From Anaeramoeba ignava (taxonomy: Eukaryota; Metamonada; Anaeramoebidae): a DNA stretch of 64,000 bases. Below, piece after piece: positions 11,701-23,604 of this stretch (positions are counted from its first letter, which is position 1; every line of letters begins with the position of its first letter). The stretch covers positions 12,501-76,500 of the forward strand of contig JAPDFW010000054.1 in assembly GCA_028826165.1 (NCBI GenBank), given 5' to 3'. The notes under the pieces were generated by a model. It had not been told where the DNA came from. It saw only the letters and a list, made by a program, of their open reading frames with translations, and searched no databases. A program made the translations under genes and the position numbers.

Positions 11701-11955
11701 AAACTACAAAGTATTGCAATCTTACTTTCTGATTCTCAATCAATTTACTCGATAAAACTTGAATTGAAAAGTTTATTCAAAAAATCAAATCAAAATTTCT
11801 TTTCTGATCCAAGATTAAGTGAATTAACTCAAGCAATTCAAGAATTAGAAGAATTAGAAGAAAAAGAAAAAGAAAAGAAAAAGAAAAAGAAGAAGAAAAA
11901 GAAAAAGAAAAATAGATTAAAATTTTTTTTTTTTGAATTTCAGTTTTTCAGTTAA
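8756..11955 (+). CDS. TTC27: TPR-repeat protein TTC27 homologue, 2 exons
   Basis: Exon 1 is 8756-9271 and exon 2 is 9877-11955 (864 residues; human TTC27 has 843). Both splice ends are phase 0 (CAA|GTAAGA ... AATAG|ACA). The family mark after the junction is TSIWSCRCLYIYQQIL, a TTC27 segment; it is followed by AVLYYTYSQFQEFIENI and NGVRTKFQTFE. Tetratricopeptide repeats fill about residues 450-680 (AYRALGNYHL, KASENFQKALEIN, GEAWNNLALIHLRLNRKKEA). The protein ends in a Glu/Lys tract and a short aromatic tail, so the very C-terminus is less certain. In animals and yeast (Emw1) the family is linked to secretion/cell integrity and to assembly of the U5 splicing factor; the role here is by homology only. 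The 3' end lies 104 bp from that of SRRT. Confidence 0.88.
9272..9876 (+). repeat. TTC27 intron: (TTTTAA)n hexanucleotide repeat
   Basis: This 605-bp intron is almost wholly attttaatttt units with ttttaaatcaa variants. The reading frames through it (repeated ILNQ or ILIL) are artefacts of the repeat. Confidence 0.85.
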
Positions 11956-12059
11956 AAATTTCCTTTTAAGAAAATAGAAAAACATTTAAAAAAAAAAAGA
12001 AGAAAGAAGTTAAAAAAAAATTTTTTTTTTGTTCCACTTTTTTTTTTGCTTTTTTTTGT
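11956..12059. terminator. Convergent 3' ends of TTC27 and SRRT with GTTCCAC motif
   Basis: Only 104 bp separate the two stop codons. The stretch holds A-tracts, a long T-tract and the nonamer GTTCCACTT at 12031, flanked by T-runs. The same motif recurs elsewhere (six times at 22.8-23.5 kb, and at 24.7 and 27.2 kb). A shared cleavage/polyadenylation zone is likely but not proved. Confidence 0.4.
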
Positions 12060-13973
12060 TTAATCATTTTTAGAAGGATTTGGTTCATCAAGATCATTAT
12101 AAGATGTAATTTCCCTATCAGCTAAAATTCTACTAAATTCAGTAAGTTTTTCAATATCAATTTGTTGTTTTTTAATTCTTCTTTGTTTTGAATAATTTGT
12201 TTTATTTTGTTCAATATAATGATGAATTTGAAAATTAAAAGAAATTTTATTTGGATCTTGGAAATAATTCAACCAAAATTGTTTTTCTTTAGCTAATTTT
12301 AAGGTTTGCTCAAATAAATTTGAATGAAATTTATTAATATGTTTTCGAACAAAATCATCAGTGAAAAAGGCTTTTGAACATTGTTTGCATTTGAAGAAAT
12401 TATTCTCAATTAATTCAATATTTGAAACAAATATTTTTTCACGTTGTTTTTTTTCTTGCAAATTTGCATTACATTCTTCTTCATTTGGAACATGAGAATT
12501 CAATCTATTCTTGATTCTTGAATCTAGTTTTTCTTCCCATTGTTTTACTTGAATTTTTTCTTTTATTTCTTGTTTTTGATCTGATGATATTTTTTCTAAA
12601 TAAATTGTTGGTTTTAAAATTTCTGAATTTTGATTTTGATTTTGAATTTGATTTAAATTTATATTTTGAAGAAATTCTTTTAAATAATATGGAGATCGAT
12701 AAAATGATCCATTTCGAATATTAATTTCATCTTCATCTTCAAATTCTTTGCATGAATAATAACAAAAAAAATGAACTCTTCTTAAATATAAAACAAGAAG
12801 ATCAAGTAAATATGATGGAACTTGATTTTCATTTTCTTTTAGATTTTCATTTTCTTTTAAATTTTCATTTTCTTTTAGATTTTCATTTTCTTTTAAATTT
12901 TTATTTTCTTTTAAATTTTCATTTTCTTTTAAATTTTCATTTTGATTTTCATTTAATTTTTTTAATTCTTCTTCAATATATAAATTAAAATCATTTGTTT
13001 CTTCTGTAAATTCTTTTTCTTTCTCCAAATGTTGAATTAATTTTTTTGCTTGATAAAAATCATGTGTTATTCTACTTGGTTCTGATAAAAAAGGACTAGT
13101 TATTTTAATTGGACGAGGATTTGTTCTATGACCACTTATTCTAATTATTAAATCATCAAGTATTTGATTTTGAAACATTTCAAGAGCTTTTTGTTTCTCA
13201 TCAAAAGTGCGGAAAAAAACCCAAGCAAATCTTGTAAAATTCCTATTTTTTTGAGGTTCTGAAATTGATAAACTTCGAACATCACCTGCTCTTGAAAATA
13301 ATTCAAAAATTTCTTCTCTTGTTGTTCTTGGTGAAATATTGCTCACAAAAACTGCATCTGTTTCTTGTGAAGGCTCAATGATATCAGGCTGGTGATATTT
13401 ATTCCATTTCAAGTTTTGGATTTCTTCAGTGGTAAATGGATATTCATTTGAAAAATGTGAAAATTTTCCATCTTTAAATTGTTGAATAAATGTATTATAT
13501 TGAATTTTTGATTTTTCAATTTTTTGATTGAATTTTTCTTTAATAGAATCTGGATGATATTTCTCAATTAGCCAAGCCTCATTTTTATGTTGTTGAAAAA
13601 ATTTTTTTGCAGTTTGTTTGTTGTCTTGATCGTTATTAAATCTTGAATTTTGTTTTGTTTTTGAAAAATTTGAAAATGAATATTTGCTATTGAAATTTTG
13701 ATCTAAAATTGAATTCATTTCTTTTTTACGTTTATTTTGTCTTCTTGAATTGAAATTATTATTTTGATTTGAATTGAAATTATTTTTGATTTGAATTGAA
13801 ATTATTTTTTGATTTGAATTGAAATTATTATTTTGATTTGAATTGAAATTATTTTTTTCATTTGAATTGAAATTTTGTTCTTCATTTGAATTGTGAAAAT
13901 AATTTGTTTCATTATCAGATTCATCTTCACTAGAAAAAGAATGACTTGAATTTGTGTTCGAATTTGAATGCAT
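12060..13973 (-). CDS. SRRT: ARS2/SERRATE zinc-finger protein
   Basis: A single exon of 637 residues. ARS2 bridges the nuclear cap-binding complex to RNA export, processing and decay machineries. After a disordered N-terminus (Asn/Phe/Ser repeats, about 1-95) comes the SERRATE N-terminal block WLIEKYHPDSI (about 135). Next are an RRM-like region (DAVFVSNISPRTTREEIFEL, about 205-290), a KENENL repeat insert (about 340-375) and the core helix block LDLLVLYLRRVHFFCYYSC. Last is the C2H2 finger FFKCKQCSKAFF...FVRKHINKFH (about 525-550), followed by FWLNYFQDP. These match the family in order. The ATG at 13973 is chosen because the frame has no other plausible start before the conserved block. RNMT in the same window acts on the same cap structure; linkage by position is probably chance. 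Confidence 0.92.
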   Translation of the reverse strand: MHSNSNTNSSHSFSSEDESDNETNYFHNSNEEQNFNSNEKNNFNSNQNNNFNSNQKIISIQIKNNFNSNQNNNFNSRRQNKRKKEMNSILDQNFNSKYSFSNFSKTKQNSRFNNDQDNKQTAKKFFQQHKNEAWLIEKYHPDSIKEKFNQKIEKSKIQYNTFIQQFKDGKFSHFSNEYPFTTEEIQNLKWNKYHQPDIIEPSQETDAVFVSNISPRTTREEIFELFSRAGDVRSLSISEPQKNRNFTRFAWVFFRTFDEKQKALEMFQNQILDDLIIRISGHRTNPRPIKITSPFLSEPSRITHDFYQAKKLIQHLEKEKEFTEETNDFNLYIEEELKKLNENQNENLKENENLKENKNLKENENLKENENLKENENLKENENQVPSYLLDLLVLYLRRVHFFCYYSCKEFEDEDEINIRNGSFYRSPYYLKEFLQNINLNQIQNQNQNSEILKPTIYLEKISSDQKQEIKEKIQVKQWEEKLDSRIKNRLNSHVPNEEECNANLQEKKQREKIFVSNIELIENNFFKCKQCSKAFFTDDFVRKHINKFHSNLFEQTLKLAKEKQFWLNYFQDPNKISFNFQIHHYIEQNKTNYSKQRRIKKQQIDIEKLTEFSRILADREITSYNDLDEPNPSKND

Positions 13974-14203
13974 TTGGATTTCCTGAGTTTAAAATAGAAT
14001 ATAAAAAAGATAATTTATAAAATATAATAATAACAGAAAAAAAAACTAAAAAAATAAGCAAAAAAAAAAACGAGAAATTAATTCTCTTACAAATAAATGA
14101 GTTAAAAAAAGAAAAATGAAAAAAAATTTTTTTTAATTTTTAATAATTTTTTTTTTCATTTTTTTTTTTCAATTAAAAAATTAAATAAATAATTTAAAAT
14201 ATT
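13974..14203. promoter_or_regulatory. Divergent promoter region, SRRT / ankyrin-BTB gene
   Basis: The 230 bp between two start codons hold A-tracts on the SRRT side. At 14124-14172 an A-tract/T-tract switch is followed by TTTTTTCATTTTTTTTTTTTC, the recurring start-site motif, reading toward the ankyrin-BTB gene. Confidence 0.4.
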
Positions 14204-17200
14204 ATGTCTAGAGATTTTGGTTATAAAAAAAATTCTATTTCAAGAACATTTCCAAGAAAAAATGAATTTAATGATGAATTTGATTCAAGAAATAATTTTA
14301 ATGATAATTTTAATGAAAGATTTAATGAAAGAGATAAATTTAATGAAAGAAATAAATTTAATGAAAGAGATAAATTTAATGAAAGAGAGAGATAAATTTA
14401 ATGAAAGAGATAATTTTAATGATAAATTTAATGAAAGAGATAAATTTAATGAAAGAGATAAATTTAATGATAATTTTAATGAAAGATTTAATGAAAGAGA
14501 TAAATTTAATGAAAGATAAATTTAATGATAGAAATAAATTTAATGAAAGAGATAAATTTAATGATAAATTTAATGAAAGAGATAAATTTAATGAAAGAGA
14601 TAAATTTAATGATAAATTTAATGAAAGAGATAAATTTAATGAAAGAGATAAATTTAATGAAAGAGATAAATTTAATGAAAGAGATAAATTTAATGATAGA
14701 AATAAATTTAATGATAAATTTAATGAAAGAAATAAATTTAATGAAAGAAATAAATTTAATGATAGAAATAAATTTAATGAAAGAGATAAATTTAATGAAA
14801 GAGATAAATTTAATGAAAGAGATAAATTTAATGAAAGAGATAAATTTAATGATAAATTTAATGAAAGAGATAAATTTAATGATAAATTTAATGAAAGAGA
14901 TAAATTTAATGAAAGAGATAAATTTAATGAAAGATTTAATGAAAGAAATAAATTTAATGAAAGAGATAAATTTAATGAAAGAGATAAATTTAATGAAAGA
15001 AATAAATTTAATGAAAGAAATAAATTTAATGAAAGAAATAAATTTAATGAAAGAGATAAATTTGATGAAAGATTTAATGATAGAAATGAATTTAATGAAA
15101 GATTTAATGATAGAAATAAATTTAATGATAAATTTAATGAAAGAGATAAATTTAATGAAAGAGATGAATTTGATTCAAGAGATAAATTTAATGAAAGAGA
15201 TAAATTTAATGAAAGAGATAAATTTAATGAAAGAGATAAATTTAATGATAAATTTAATGAAAGAGATAAATTTAATGAAAGAGATAATTTTAATGAAAGA
15301 AATAAATTTAATGATAAATTTAATGAAAGAGATAAATTTAATGATAAATTTAATGATGAATTTAATGAAAGATTTAATGAAAGAGATAAATTTAATGAAA
15401 GAAATAAATTTAATGAAAGAGATAAATTTGATTCAAGAGATAAACTTAATGAAAGAGATAAATTTAATGAAAGAGATAAATTTGATGAAAATGATAAATT
15501 TAATGAAAGAAGTCAATTTAGAAATGATTTCAGAAATGATTTCAGAAATGATATTAGAAATGATTTTAGAAATGATTTTAGAAATGATTTTGATCCAACA
15601 GATAATTTTTCAAAACAAATTGATAGTGATCTCATTTCAAAAAAATTCCAAAACCAAATCAATTCAGGAAATCCTCTACAATGCGAAAACAATTTAATTA
15701 TTGAAAGTGATAATAGTGATGATAACGATAATGATGAATATTTCGGAGATTTAGATGAGGAATATTTTAATAGAGAGGAATTAGCAGAAGAATTATTTGA
15801 ATATCATGAAATCATAAAATATCAAGGAGAAAATTATGAATATTCATTTGAAGAAACAGAATCTTCAGATGAAGAAAATACAGAAGATTGGTGGAAAACT
15901 TCAGAAAATCCATCTCTTATTGAAACTCAAAAAGCTAAAAATATGAAAGATCTATATTATTATCTCCTAAATACAACTCCCCAAAATGCAGGAAAAGCTT
16001 TCAAAATTGTTATTAATGAAAAAGATGATGAACTTTTTGAAAAATTCATTGAAATGAAAGGCTATAAATTATTTGACGAGAATCAAAATAGCTTTCTTCA
16101 TTTTTCTTGCAATATGGATTCAGAATCAGAAAAGGAAACAGAATTCAAAACCAAAATTATCCAAAAACTCATTTCTATAGAATCTATGGTGAATATCCAA
16201 AACAGAAATAAAAAAACACCATTACATTTATTTTGTGAAAAAGAGCTGAATATTGAAATTCTCAAAATCCTTTTATCTGGAGTTGTGAATGTGAATATCG
16301 AAGATTCAAATGGATTTACAGCTTTGGAATTAGTTTTATCAAATAATTATTATTCCATCTCTGCCAAATATCGATATTCACAGGAATTAAAAAATCAATA
16401 TACTCAAAAAATCCAAAAACAAGCATTGAAGTTATTAATATTTTCAGGAGCAAATTTAAACAGAAAAAACAAGCTACTCAATAATTTCACTCCATTTCAT
16501 ATTGCTTGTTTTTCAAATCCAAGTTTGAATGTTTTAAAAACATTAATCAAATACAGATGCTCAATAAATTCAGAAGATATCAACAAAGACAGTCCTTTCC
16601 ATTTTGTTTGCAGATATTTTGCTTCAGCAGATGTGATTAAATATTGTGTGGAAAGTGGAGCAAACTTAAATCTTGCAAATCGAAAGCAATTAACGCCTTT
16701 TCAAGAGTTGATTTCATGGAATCAAGATCCAGACTTGATTTCATTTTGCATCGATCATGGTGCAAATCTCCAGTTAGTTACCCAAGAAGAAAATAATATT
16801 TTCCATCTATTTGCAATGTCTCATTCATCTCTTTCTATTGATGTTCTTCAAATTCTTATCAAAAATTCTATCGAAATTAAAGACCAATTTTTGATGAAAA
16901 CAAATTTGCAGGAAAAAACTCCTCTCCATCTTTTATGCCAAAAAACTTCAGTTTCAACTGAAATTTTCAAGCTGCTTCTCTCTATTGATGGGATTGAAGA
17001 TGTTTTAAATATCAAAGATAAACAAAGGAAATCTTGTCTTCATTATTTTTGCCAAAATTATACAGATCATTCCATTCTCAAATTATTCATTCAAAAAGGT
17101 TGTGATGTAAATGCTTTGGATTATGAAAACAATAACTGTCTTCATTTCGCAGTTCAAAATCCAATTCAATCGATCCAATTTCTTCAGCAACTTCTGCAAA

Positions 17201-18360
17201 ATAATTTGGATATAAATTCATCCACAATTTATGGAGAAACACCTTTAATAATCGCAAGCAAAAAAAACCAGAATTTGGATGTTGTATCATTTCTTTTGGA
17301 AAATGGTTCCGATATCAATTTCACTGATTGGAAAAATATGACTGCTTTGCATTATTCAATTCCAACAAATTTTGATGTGATCAAATTACTTGTTTGTTTT
17401 GGAGCAAATGTTAATTCTCAAAATTGGAAAAATGAAACACCTCTTCATTATGCTTGTAAAAAATGTGATTTGGAATCAATTGATTTGATTCTTTTTCTTT
17501 TGGAAAATCATGCAGATGCCTCAATGCAGAATTATCTTTGCAAAACTCCTTTAGAAATATTTTTCCAAAAAAACTTGAAACAAAAATCAAATCCGCAATT
17601 CCAAATATTATCAAGTTATTTTAATAAATACAACCATGATTTTATTCAGGAATATCCATTCTCAAAGGAAAAATCGTTGGATTCAATCATTCATAATGAA
17701 AATTTGGAAAGAATCGGACCTTTTTATTTCAAATTTGTTTCATTTTTATCTCAAGTTTTTCTTGATCAACAAGATTGTGATGTTAGAGTTAGTCGAGAAT
17801 TTTGTGCTCATAAATGCATTATTCACGCAAGAATACCAGGTTTTGAACAATCTTTTGTGGAAAATGCAAGAAGTTTAAATTGCAATCAAACCATTTTAGA
17901 ATTTCTATTTTGGATTTACACTGGAATATTAAACATAAATCACAAACAAAAATTATTAAAGTTCTCAAATTCAATCGGATTAACAAATTCTCAAATTCAC
18001 GAAAAATCAGGAATTCTTTCAGTTTTGATTGATTTAAGACATCTTACTGTTGATTCAAAACATAATCCATTTCTTCATTTCAAAAAAGAATCAAAACCAA
18101 TTAAAATCAGAAACAATATTATTTGGCTTAATCATTCTTTTTATAAAAAAATTTTTGATTCAAAAAATCAAAATCAATTATTACTTGATCCTAAATTTGA
18201 AGAAATGATTCATGAAATGATTGGAGTAAGAACTAAATTTCTTGAAGAAAAATTAAATTCATTTGGATTTTTACCAATGCAAAAGATAATACAAGATCCA
18301 GCATTTGTAAGGTTTCATCCAGTAAAAAAAGAAGAAGAAAAAGAAGAAGAAAAGAAATAA
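14204..18360 (+). CDS. Ankyrin-repeat BTB protein with long NERDKF tandem array (two indels in array)
   Basis: The likely start is ATG 14204, which follows the usual T-rich leader. The N-terminal 1.2 kb encodes tens of NERDKF/NDKF units, then RNDF repeats (15515-15590) and an acidic stretch (15690-15900). Ankyrin repeats follow (about 16040-17600), with motifs such as TPLHLFCEK, TPLHLLCQK, NCLHFAVQN, TPLIIASKK and TPLHYACKK. A BTB domain comes at 17740-17960 (DCDVRVSREFCAHKCIIHAR, FLFWIYTGIL) and a degenerate second BTB up to about 18240. The tail is Lys/Glu-rich. The frame is broken twice inside the array: about 4 extra bases at 14385-14396 and 2 missing bases near 14512, leaving the ATG and the ankyrin part out of phase. 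From 15515 on the frame is clean. Adaptor function by family; target unknown. Confidence 0.8.
14290..15515 (+). repeat. Coding tandem array, 18-bp unit AATGAAAGAGATAAATTT
   Basis: The 18-bp unit encodes NERDKF; shorter 12-bp units (NDKF) and variants NERNKF, DSRDKF and NDRNKF are mixed in. A second frame of the same unit is also open (KEINLM), giving a false ORF over 14525-15697. Copy-number change in whole units keeps frame; the two indels at about 14390 and 14512 do not. Confidence 0.9.
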
Positions 18361-18424
18361 AAACAAAAATAAAAAAGTTCCAAAAATTTTATTTGCTTTA
18401 TTTTATTTATTTTTATTTTTATTT
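18361..18424. terminator. Convergent 3' ends, ankyrin-BTB and NUP155
   Basis: The 64 bp of A-run then T-rich (TTTTATTT) sequence is shared by the two tail-to-tail genes. No separate signal is recognisable. Confidence 0.3.
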
Positions 18425-21400
18425 TTATTTGTAACCTAATTTTATTTGAAGTATTTTGAAATTTTCAATCAAAAAATTGGATTCATTTGTAAAAATTTCA
18501 TGTAAATTTGAAATTATAAAAACTAATGCATCATTTAAATTCATTGATAAAAGTATCTGATATTCTTCTTTGTTTTGAGTTTGTTGAATCATCTCAATCC
18601 AATTAGTAATAATTTCAAGAATTCTTCTCAAAAAAATATATTGTAAATCATGTAATTCAATCTTTTTTTCATTAATTGATTGATGATATAAAGAGAAATA
18701 GCAATTAAAAATTTCTTGAAAAGAAGAACCAATATTATTTTTCATCACATCCAAAATCCATAAATCATCAATTTGAAATTCAACATTCAATCTTTCAATA
18801 ATTTCACAAATAATTTTCATTGGAAATAAACGAGTCTTCCCAAATTTTATTGATAAATAATCCATTTTCTGTTTCATTTTCTCAATAAACATTTCCTTTT
18901 TTTCTTGATTGTTTTGTATTGATTGAAGATTGTAAACTTCATTCTTGAATATTTCTCGATAAATTGATTTCAAAGTGATTTCATCAACAGAAGATGAAAG
19001 AAGAAGAAGTTCTAAATTCAACTCTTTCAATCCAAATTTATCAATCATTTCTTCAAGAATTTCCAACGATAAAGGGTTTTTCCGAAGTAATTGCAAATTG
19101 GATTGGATTTCTTCTTGAGAAAAAACAGAATTATGTGATAAATTAGATTCAAAACGAGATAGAATTGATTCTTGAACTGAAACATGATTAATTTTTTCTG
19201 AAATTGAATGCTTGAAATTTTCAATTTCCAAATTTTCATTGTTTTCAATTTTTCCAAGAGTTTTCTGAATATTAATCAAAACGGATTTATATTGATGAAT
19301 ATTATAGATATTTTGGTTTTCGTTGAGAATATCCATTAGAATTTCGATAATTTTCATATTTAAATTATGATATTGATAAATTTTAATAAGAAACTGTTTA
19401 TCTGTAATTCGGAAAAAATCTTCTAAATTTTGTGATTGAATCTCAAAGAGAAATTGCTGTGTTTTTTCATCATTTTTCAATTTATGAAACAAATAGTATT
19501 TCAAAATGGCATCTTCTTGATTCAAAATGACTTCTATTAATTGCTGGATTTGAAACAAATCTTTTTGGGAATCAAATACAATATCAATCAAAAAATTGGA
19601 TTTCATGTGTTGATAAAATGATTTAAATTGAGATTGTTCTGTGTGGAAATTTTGATGTAAATTTGCAGAAAATAAAGTTTTTTTCATTTGTTCGTTAATA
19701 TTCTTCAAATATTCCTTATCAAATAATAATATTAATCCTTCAAGATTCTCCAAATTTGAATAGTAATATTCTTCATAAAGTTCTTTCATGCCAATTTTTT
19801 GCTTTCTTGCTATTATTAATTCGATAATCTGAGGGATGGAATTATTGTTGCAATATTCTGATATAACTTGATGTAATTCCTTTTTTGATAGTTTCTCTGG
19901 AATTTCTATGAAGTTCTGATGCGCTTTTTGCAATTTCGCTTTTTTTAATAAACAAAACCCATTGTATTTAAATTTATCAAATAAAGAAAAATAAGTTGGG
20001 AATTTTGCGGAGAAAAACGAGACAAGATTTTGATCTTGGAAATCATTTGTTAGAAGCATAGAATCAATCAATAAATGAGCTAATGAATAGCCAGAATCTG
20101 TTGAAATGAACATTTGAAAAGTTAAAAAACTCAATTTGATTTGGTTTTCTTGAGATATATGATTTAAAATTTGCTCAAAATTAGAAGCTTCAGAAATAAC
20201 TTCTAATAAAAATAATGCTTCAATGCATCGAGAAACACAAGAAACCAAATCTTTGATTTGAATTTGGAAATTTTGGTTTTCAAATATGTATTTTTCCCAT
20301 TGGTTCTTCTCTATAAAAATCTTGATTCTTTCAAATATTTGTTTAAGTTCAATTAGATGTTCTTTTGAATATCGCATTTCTAATGTTGTATCTTGAGATG
20401 ATTCTGAAGGAACAAATACAAAAAGAGGGAAATCCCAAACAACTTGAGTTAATCTCGAAAAAAATAAACTAAATCCCAAAATAAAATTGGTTCCGTTTTC
20501 TCCACTAATTGTCTGCATGAATTTGATGAGTAATTGAAGAAATTTTTCGGAATGATAATTTTGAGCTTGAAAGGCATATTTTCTCTCGTTTTGTTTTGGA
20601 TTTTGATGAGAATCACTTTTTTCTTGTTTATTTCCATTAATTGAAGAAATATCCTGATCTGAAATTGAAATATTTTGGAATGACTTCATTTGGAAAGCAT
20701 TAGAAACTTGAGAAAAAGTATATAATAAAAAACACATTGAAATCACTTCATTGATTCCATATTTCTCGATGAAATTTTTTAAAAACCCAGTTAAAAATCC
20801 ATTTGATTCTTGGATAAGCTTTGAAAGAATGTGAATTGGTTGTAGTTTGATAATCTCATAAAGTGACATGTTTGTTAGACACAAGAAAACATGAGGAGAA
20901 AAGAAAAATTGTTCAAATAATTCATTTCTTGATAAATTAAAGATGAGTTTTTGTTGTAATTTTGAGAATAAATTCTCTTGATTTTGATCTTGATTTTCCA
21001 AATTTTCATCATTAAATTGAAAATAACAAAATTCTTTATCTAAAAACACTAAATCAACTAAATTTGTTAATTTCTGAATATTGTCCATTGGGATTTCTTG
21101 GATTGAAAGAACTGTTCCATTCACATCAACTATTTCAATATTATCAATAAATACAAGCGAGCTTTCCTCTAAATATTCTTGGTCTTGATCTTGTTGTTTT
21201 TGAATTTGGGTTTCTGTTTTAGGAGGATTTTGTGATATTATAAAAAGAGTTCCTTTTTCATCATCAAATTGATTTATATTTCCGATAACTGATCCATTTC
21301 CAAAATAAACTGGATGTAAATTTGTCATTAATTGCATTTGTTCTGTTGAATATAAATTTTTGTTGATTAAGTTTGGTTTTCTTATGCTTTTGAAAGCATC

Positions 21401-22755
21401 TTTTATCTGTCTTAATTTTAAAACTTGGATTTTTTGATTGATTTTTTGATCGTCATCTTGATTTTCAAAGTTGTTTTGGTTGATATCAAGAATTTCAAGT
21501 GAAAAATATAATCTTGTTCCATTTGAAGTTATTGCAAATAAATTGATTAAATTTGATTCATAAATTCCTAATGCTTGAATGTGAGTAATTTTGAGATTAA
21601 AAATTAATTTTTGGATAAACATTTGAAACCAAAATGAATCCTTTGAATTAGTATTATTAATATTGATATCATTATATTTGTTTTGGAAATTTTGATATTC
21701 AAAAAGTTGTTTTGTAATTTCATCCTTAATTGATTCTATTGTTCTTTTTTCAAGAAAAGTGATTTTTTGTTCTTCAGAAAAACTAAATAGTGAAATTGTT
21801 GAATTTTGAGAAAGTGTGTAAATAATTTTTCTTGTTGAATCAATTGAGATTTGTGAGATTGAAATTTCTTCGTTTTTATTAAATAAATAATTTGAAAGAA
21901 AGTTTGAAATTTTAGAAGTGTGATTAATTTTATCGAATTGGATTTGTGGAATTGAGCTATCAGTTAAATAATAGATAATTTCATATAAATTTCCATCATT
22001 TCCACCGAGAAATATTCTTCCATCACTTGAAGAATTAATTGAATTTATTACATTGTTTATATTTAAATGATGAGCTAATAATTTTATAAATTTTAATAAT
22101 TTTAATAATTTTAATAAATTAATTTTATAAATAATTTTATAAATAATTTTAATAAATTTTATACAAGAATGTATTTGAATTTCATTTTTTTCATGTGAAT
22201 AAAATAATTCAACTATATTAATTCCAGAATTTGTAGAAATAATAATGAAATAATTAATTTCGTTTTGAAGAAAATTTTCTGGAATAGAAACTAAATGAAT
22301 TTTATTAAATTCTTCATTAAAATCACAACAATTTTCAAAAGATCTATTTAATTTTTAAATTTAATTTTTAATTTTTAATTTTTAATTTAATTTAATTTTA
22401 AATTTAAATTTTTTACTGATTTTGATAATTCCATAAAATTAATTGAAAATTTAATCTAATCCAAACTCTTTTTATTTGAGAAAAAAGTCCCATTTCAATT
22501 TGTTTTATATCTGTTAAAAAATTCAAAAAAAAAAATTTTTTTTAAATTTTGTTTTTTAAATTTTGTTTTTTAAATTTTACATTTTGATTGTATTTCTCTT
22601 GGAATTTTTGCAATTTCATGTATTAAATGTTTATTTTCTTGTTCATAATTATCAGAATAAAAAAATTGTTTAAATTCAAATTTTTCTTCATTTTCTTGTT
22701 GAAAATTTTCAATAAAATTTAAAAAAATATTAGATTGATTAATAAAAGGATTCAT
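18425..22755 (-). CDS. NUP155: Nucleoporin Nup155/Nup170 homologue, 3 (or 4) exons
   Basis: Inner-ring scaffold nucleoporin. Exons on the minus strand are 22755-22581, 22510-22417 and 22343-18425, summing to 4188 nt (1395 residues; human 1391). The exon 1/2/3 joints rebuild the family's N-terminal signature: IPREIQSKY, MGLFSQIKRVWI, LILWNYQNQ. The beta-propeller continues with GRIFLGGNDGNLYEI (close to GRIFLAGKDGCLYE of vertebrate Nup155) and ITSNGTRLYFS. The alpha-solenoid C-terminus has FFSRLTQVVWDFPL and GKTRLFPMKII. Intron 1 is 70 bp and intron 2 is 73 bp. Exon 3 contains a 90-bp stop-free AT block that may be a further intron. The ATG at 22755 follows the reverse-complement CATTTTT start motif. 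Confidence 0.93.
22075..22164 (-). other. Probable 90-bp stop-free, 3n intron inside NUP155 exon 3
   Basis: On the coding strand it begins GTATAAAA and ends TTATTAG, is pure A/T apart from the splice-site G residues, and has a length divisible by three with no stop. Retained, it adds a block of Lys/Leu/Ile residues (LLKLLKLLKF) in the propeller where the family has none; removed, HSS|HHLN joins in frame. Composition and ends are those of the other introns here. Confidence 0.6.
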
Positions 22756-23604
22756 TTAAAAAAAAAATGAAAAAATGAAAAATGAAAAATTTAAATTTTT
22801 TTGTTCCACTTTTTTAATTTGATTTTTAAATCAATTATTAAATCAATTATTAAATAAATTCTTAAATCAATTCTTAAATAAATTTTTAAATAAATTATTA
22901 AATAAATTATTAAATAAATTATTAAATAAATTATTAAATAAATTCTTAAATAAATTCTTAAATAAATTATTAAATAAATTTTGTTCCACTTTTTAATTTG
23001 ATTTTTAAATCAATTTTTAAATCAATTTTTAAATAAATTATTAAATAAATTATTAAATAAATTTTCAATTAAATTTTGAAATAAATTCTTAAATCAATTA
23101 TTAAATAAATTCTTAAATAAATTTTTAAATAAATTTTTAAATAAATTATTAAATAAATTATTAAATAAATTATTAAATAAATTATAAATCAATTATTAAA
23201 TAAATTTTGTTCCACTTTTTAATTTGATATTTAAATAAATTTTTAAATCAATTTTTAAATAAATTCTTAAATAAATATTTAAATTTTTAAATAAATTTTA
23301 AATAAATTATTAAATAAATTTTGTTCCACTTTTTAATTTGATGTTTAAATCAATTTTTAAATAAATTATTAAATAAATTCTTAAATAAATTCTTAAATAA
23401 ATTATTAAATAAATTTTGTTCCACTTTTTTAATTTGATTTTTAAATCAATTTTTAAATCAATTTTTAAATAAATTATTAAATAAATTATTAAATAAATTT
23501 TCAATTAAATTTTGAAATAAATTATTAAATAATTTTTGTTCCACTTTTTTAATTTGATTTTGTAATTTGATTTTATTTAATTTTTTCGATTCAACAAAAC
23601 TCTT
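22756..23604. repeat. Intergenic tandem array carrying six GTTCCACTTTTT motifs
   Basis: Between the NUP155 start and RNMT end (both minus) lies AT repeat made of taaataaattat and taaatcaattttt. It is punctuated by ttttgttccactttttaatt at about 22803, 22983, 23210, 23323, 23419 and 23539 (spacings about 180, 227, 113, 96 and 120 bp). Each motif opens a similar block (aatttgatttttaaatcaatt). No gene is seen. The NUP155 start motif (TTTTTCATTTTTCATTTTTTC on minus) lies at 22756-22790. Confidence 0.8.

Noticed and set aside
14525-15697. 390-residue open frame of KEINLM repeats
   Set aside because: It is the second open frame of the NERDKF array; the NERDKF frame runs on into ankyrin and BTB domains.
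22800-23560. Possible CRISPR-like array (regular motif plus spacers)
   Set aside because: The spacers are simple AT repeats of uneven length, the host is eukaryotic, and no Cas-type genes are present.
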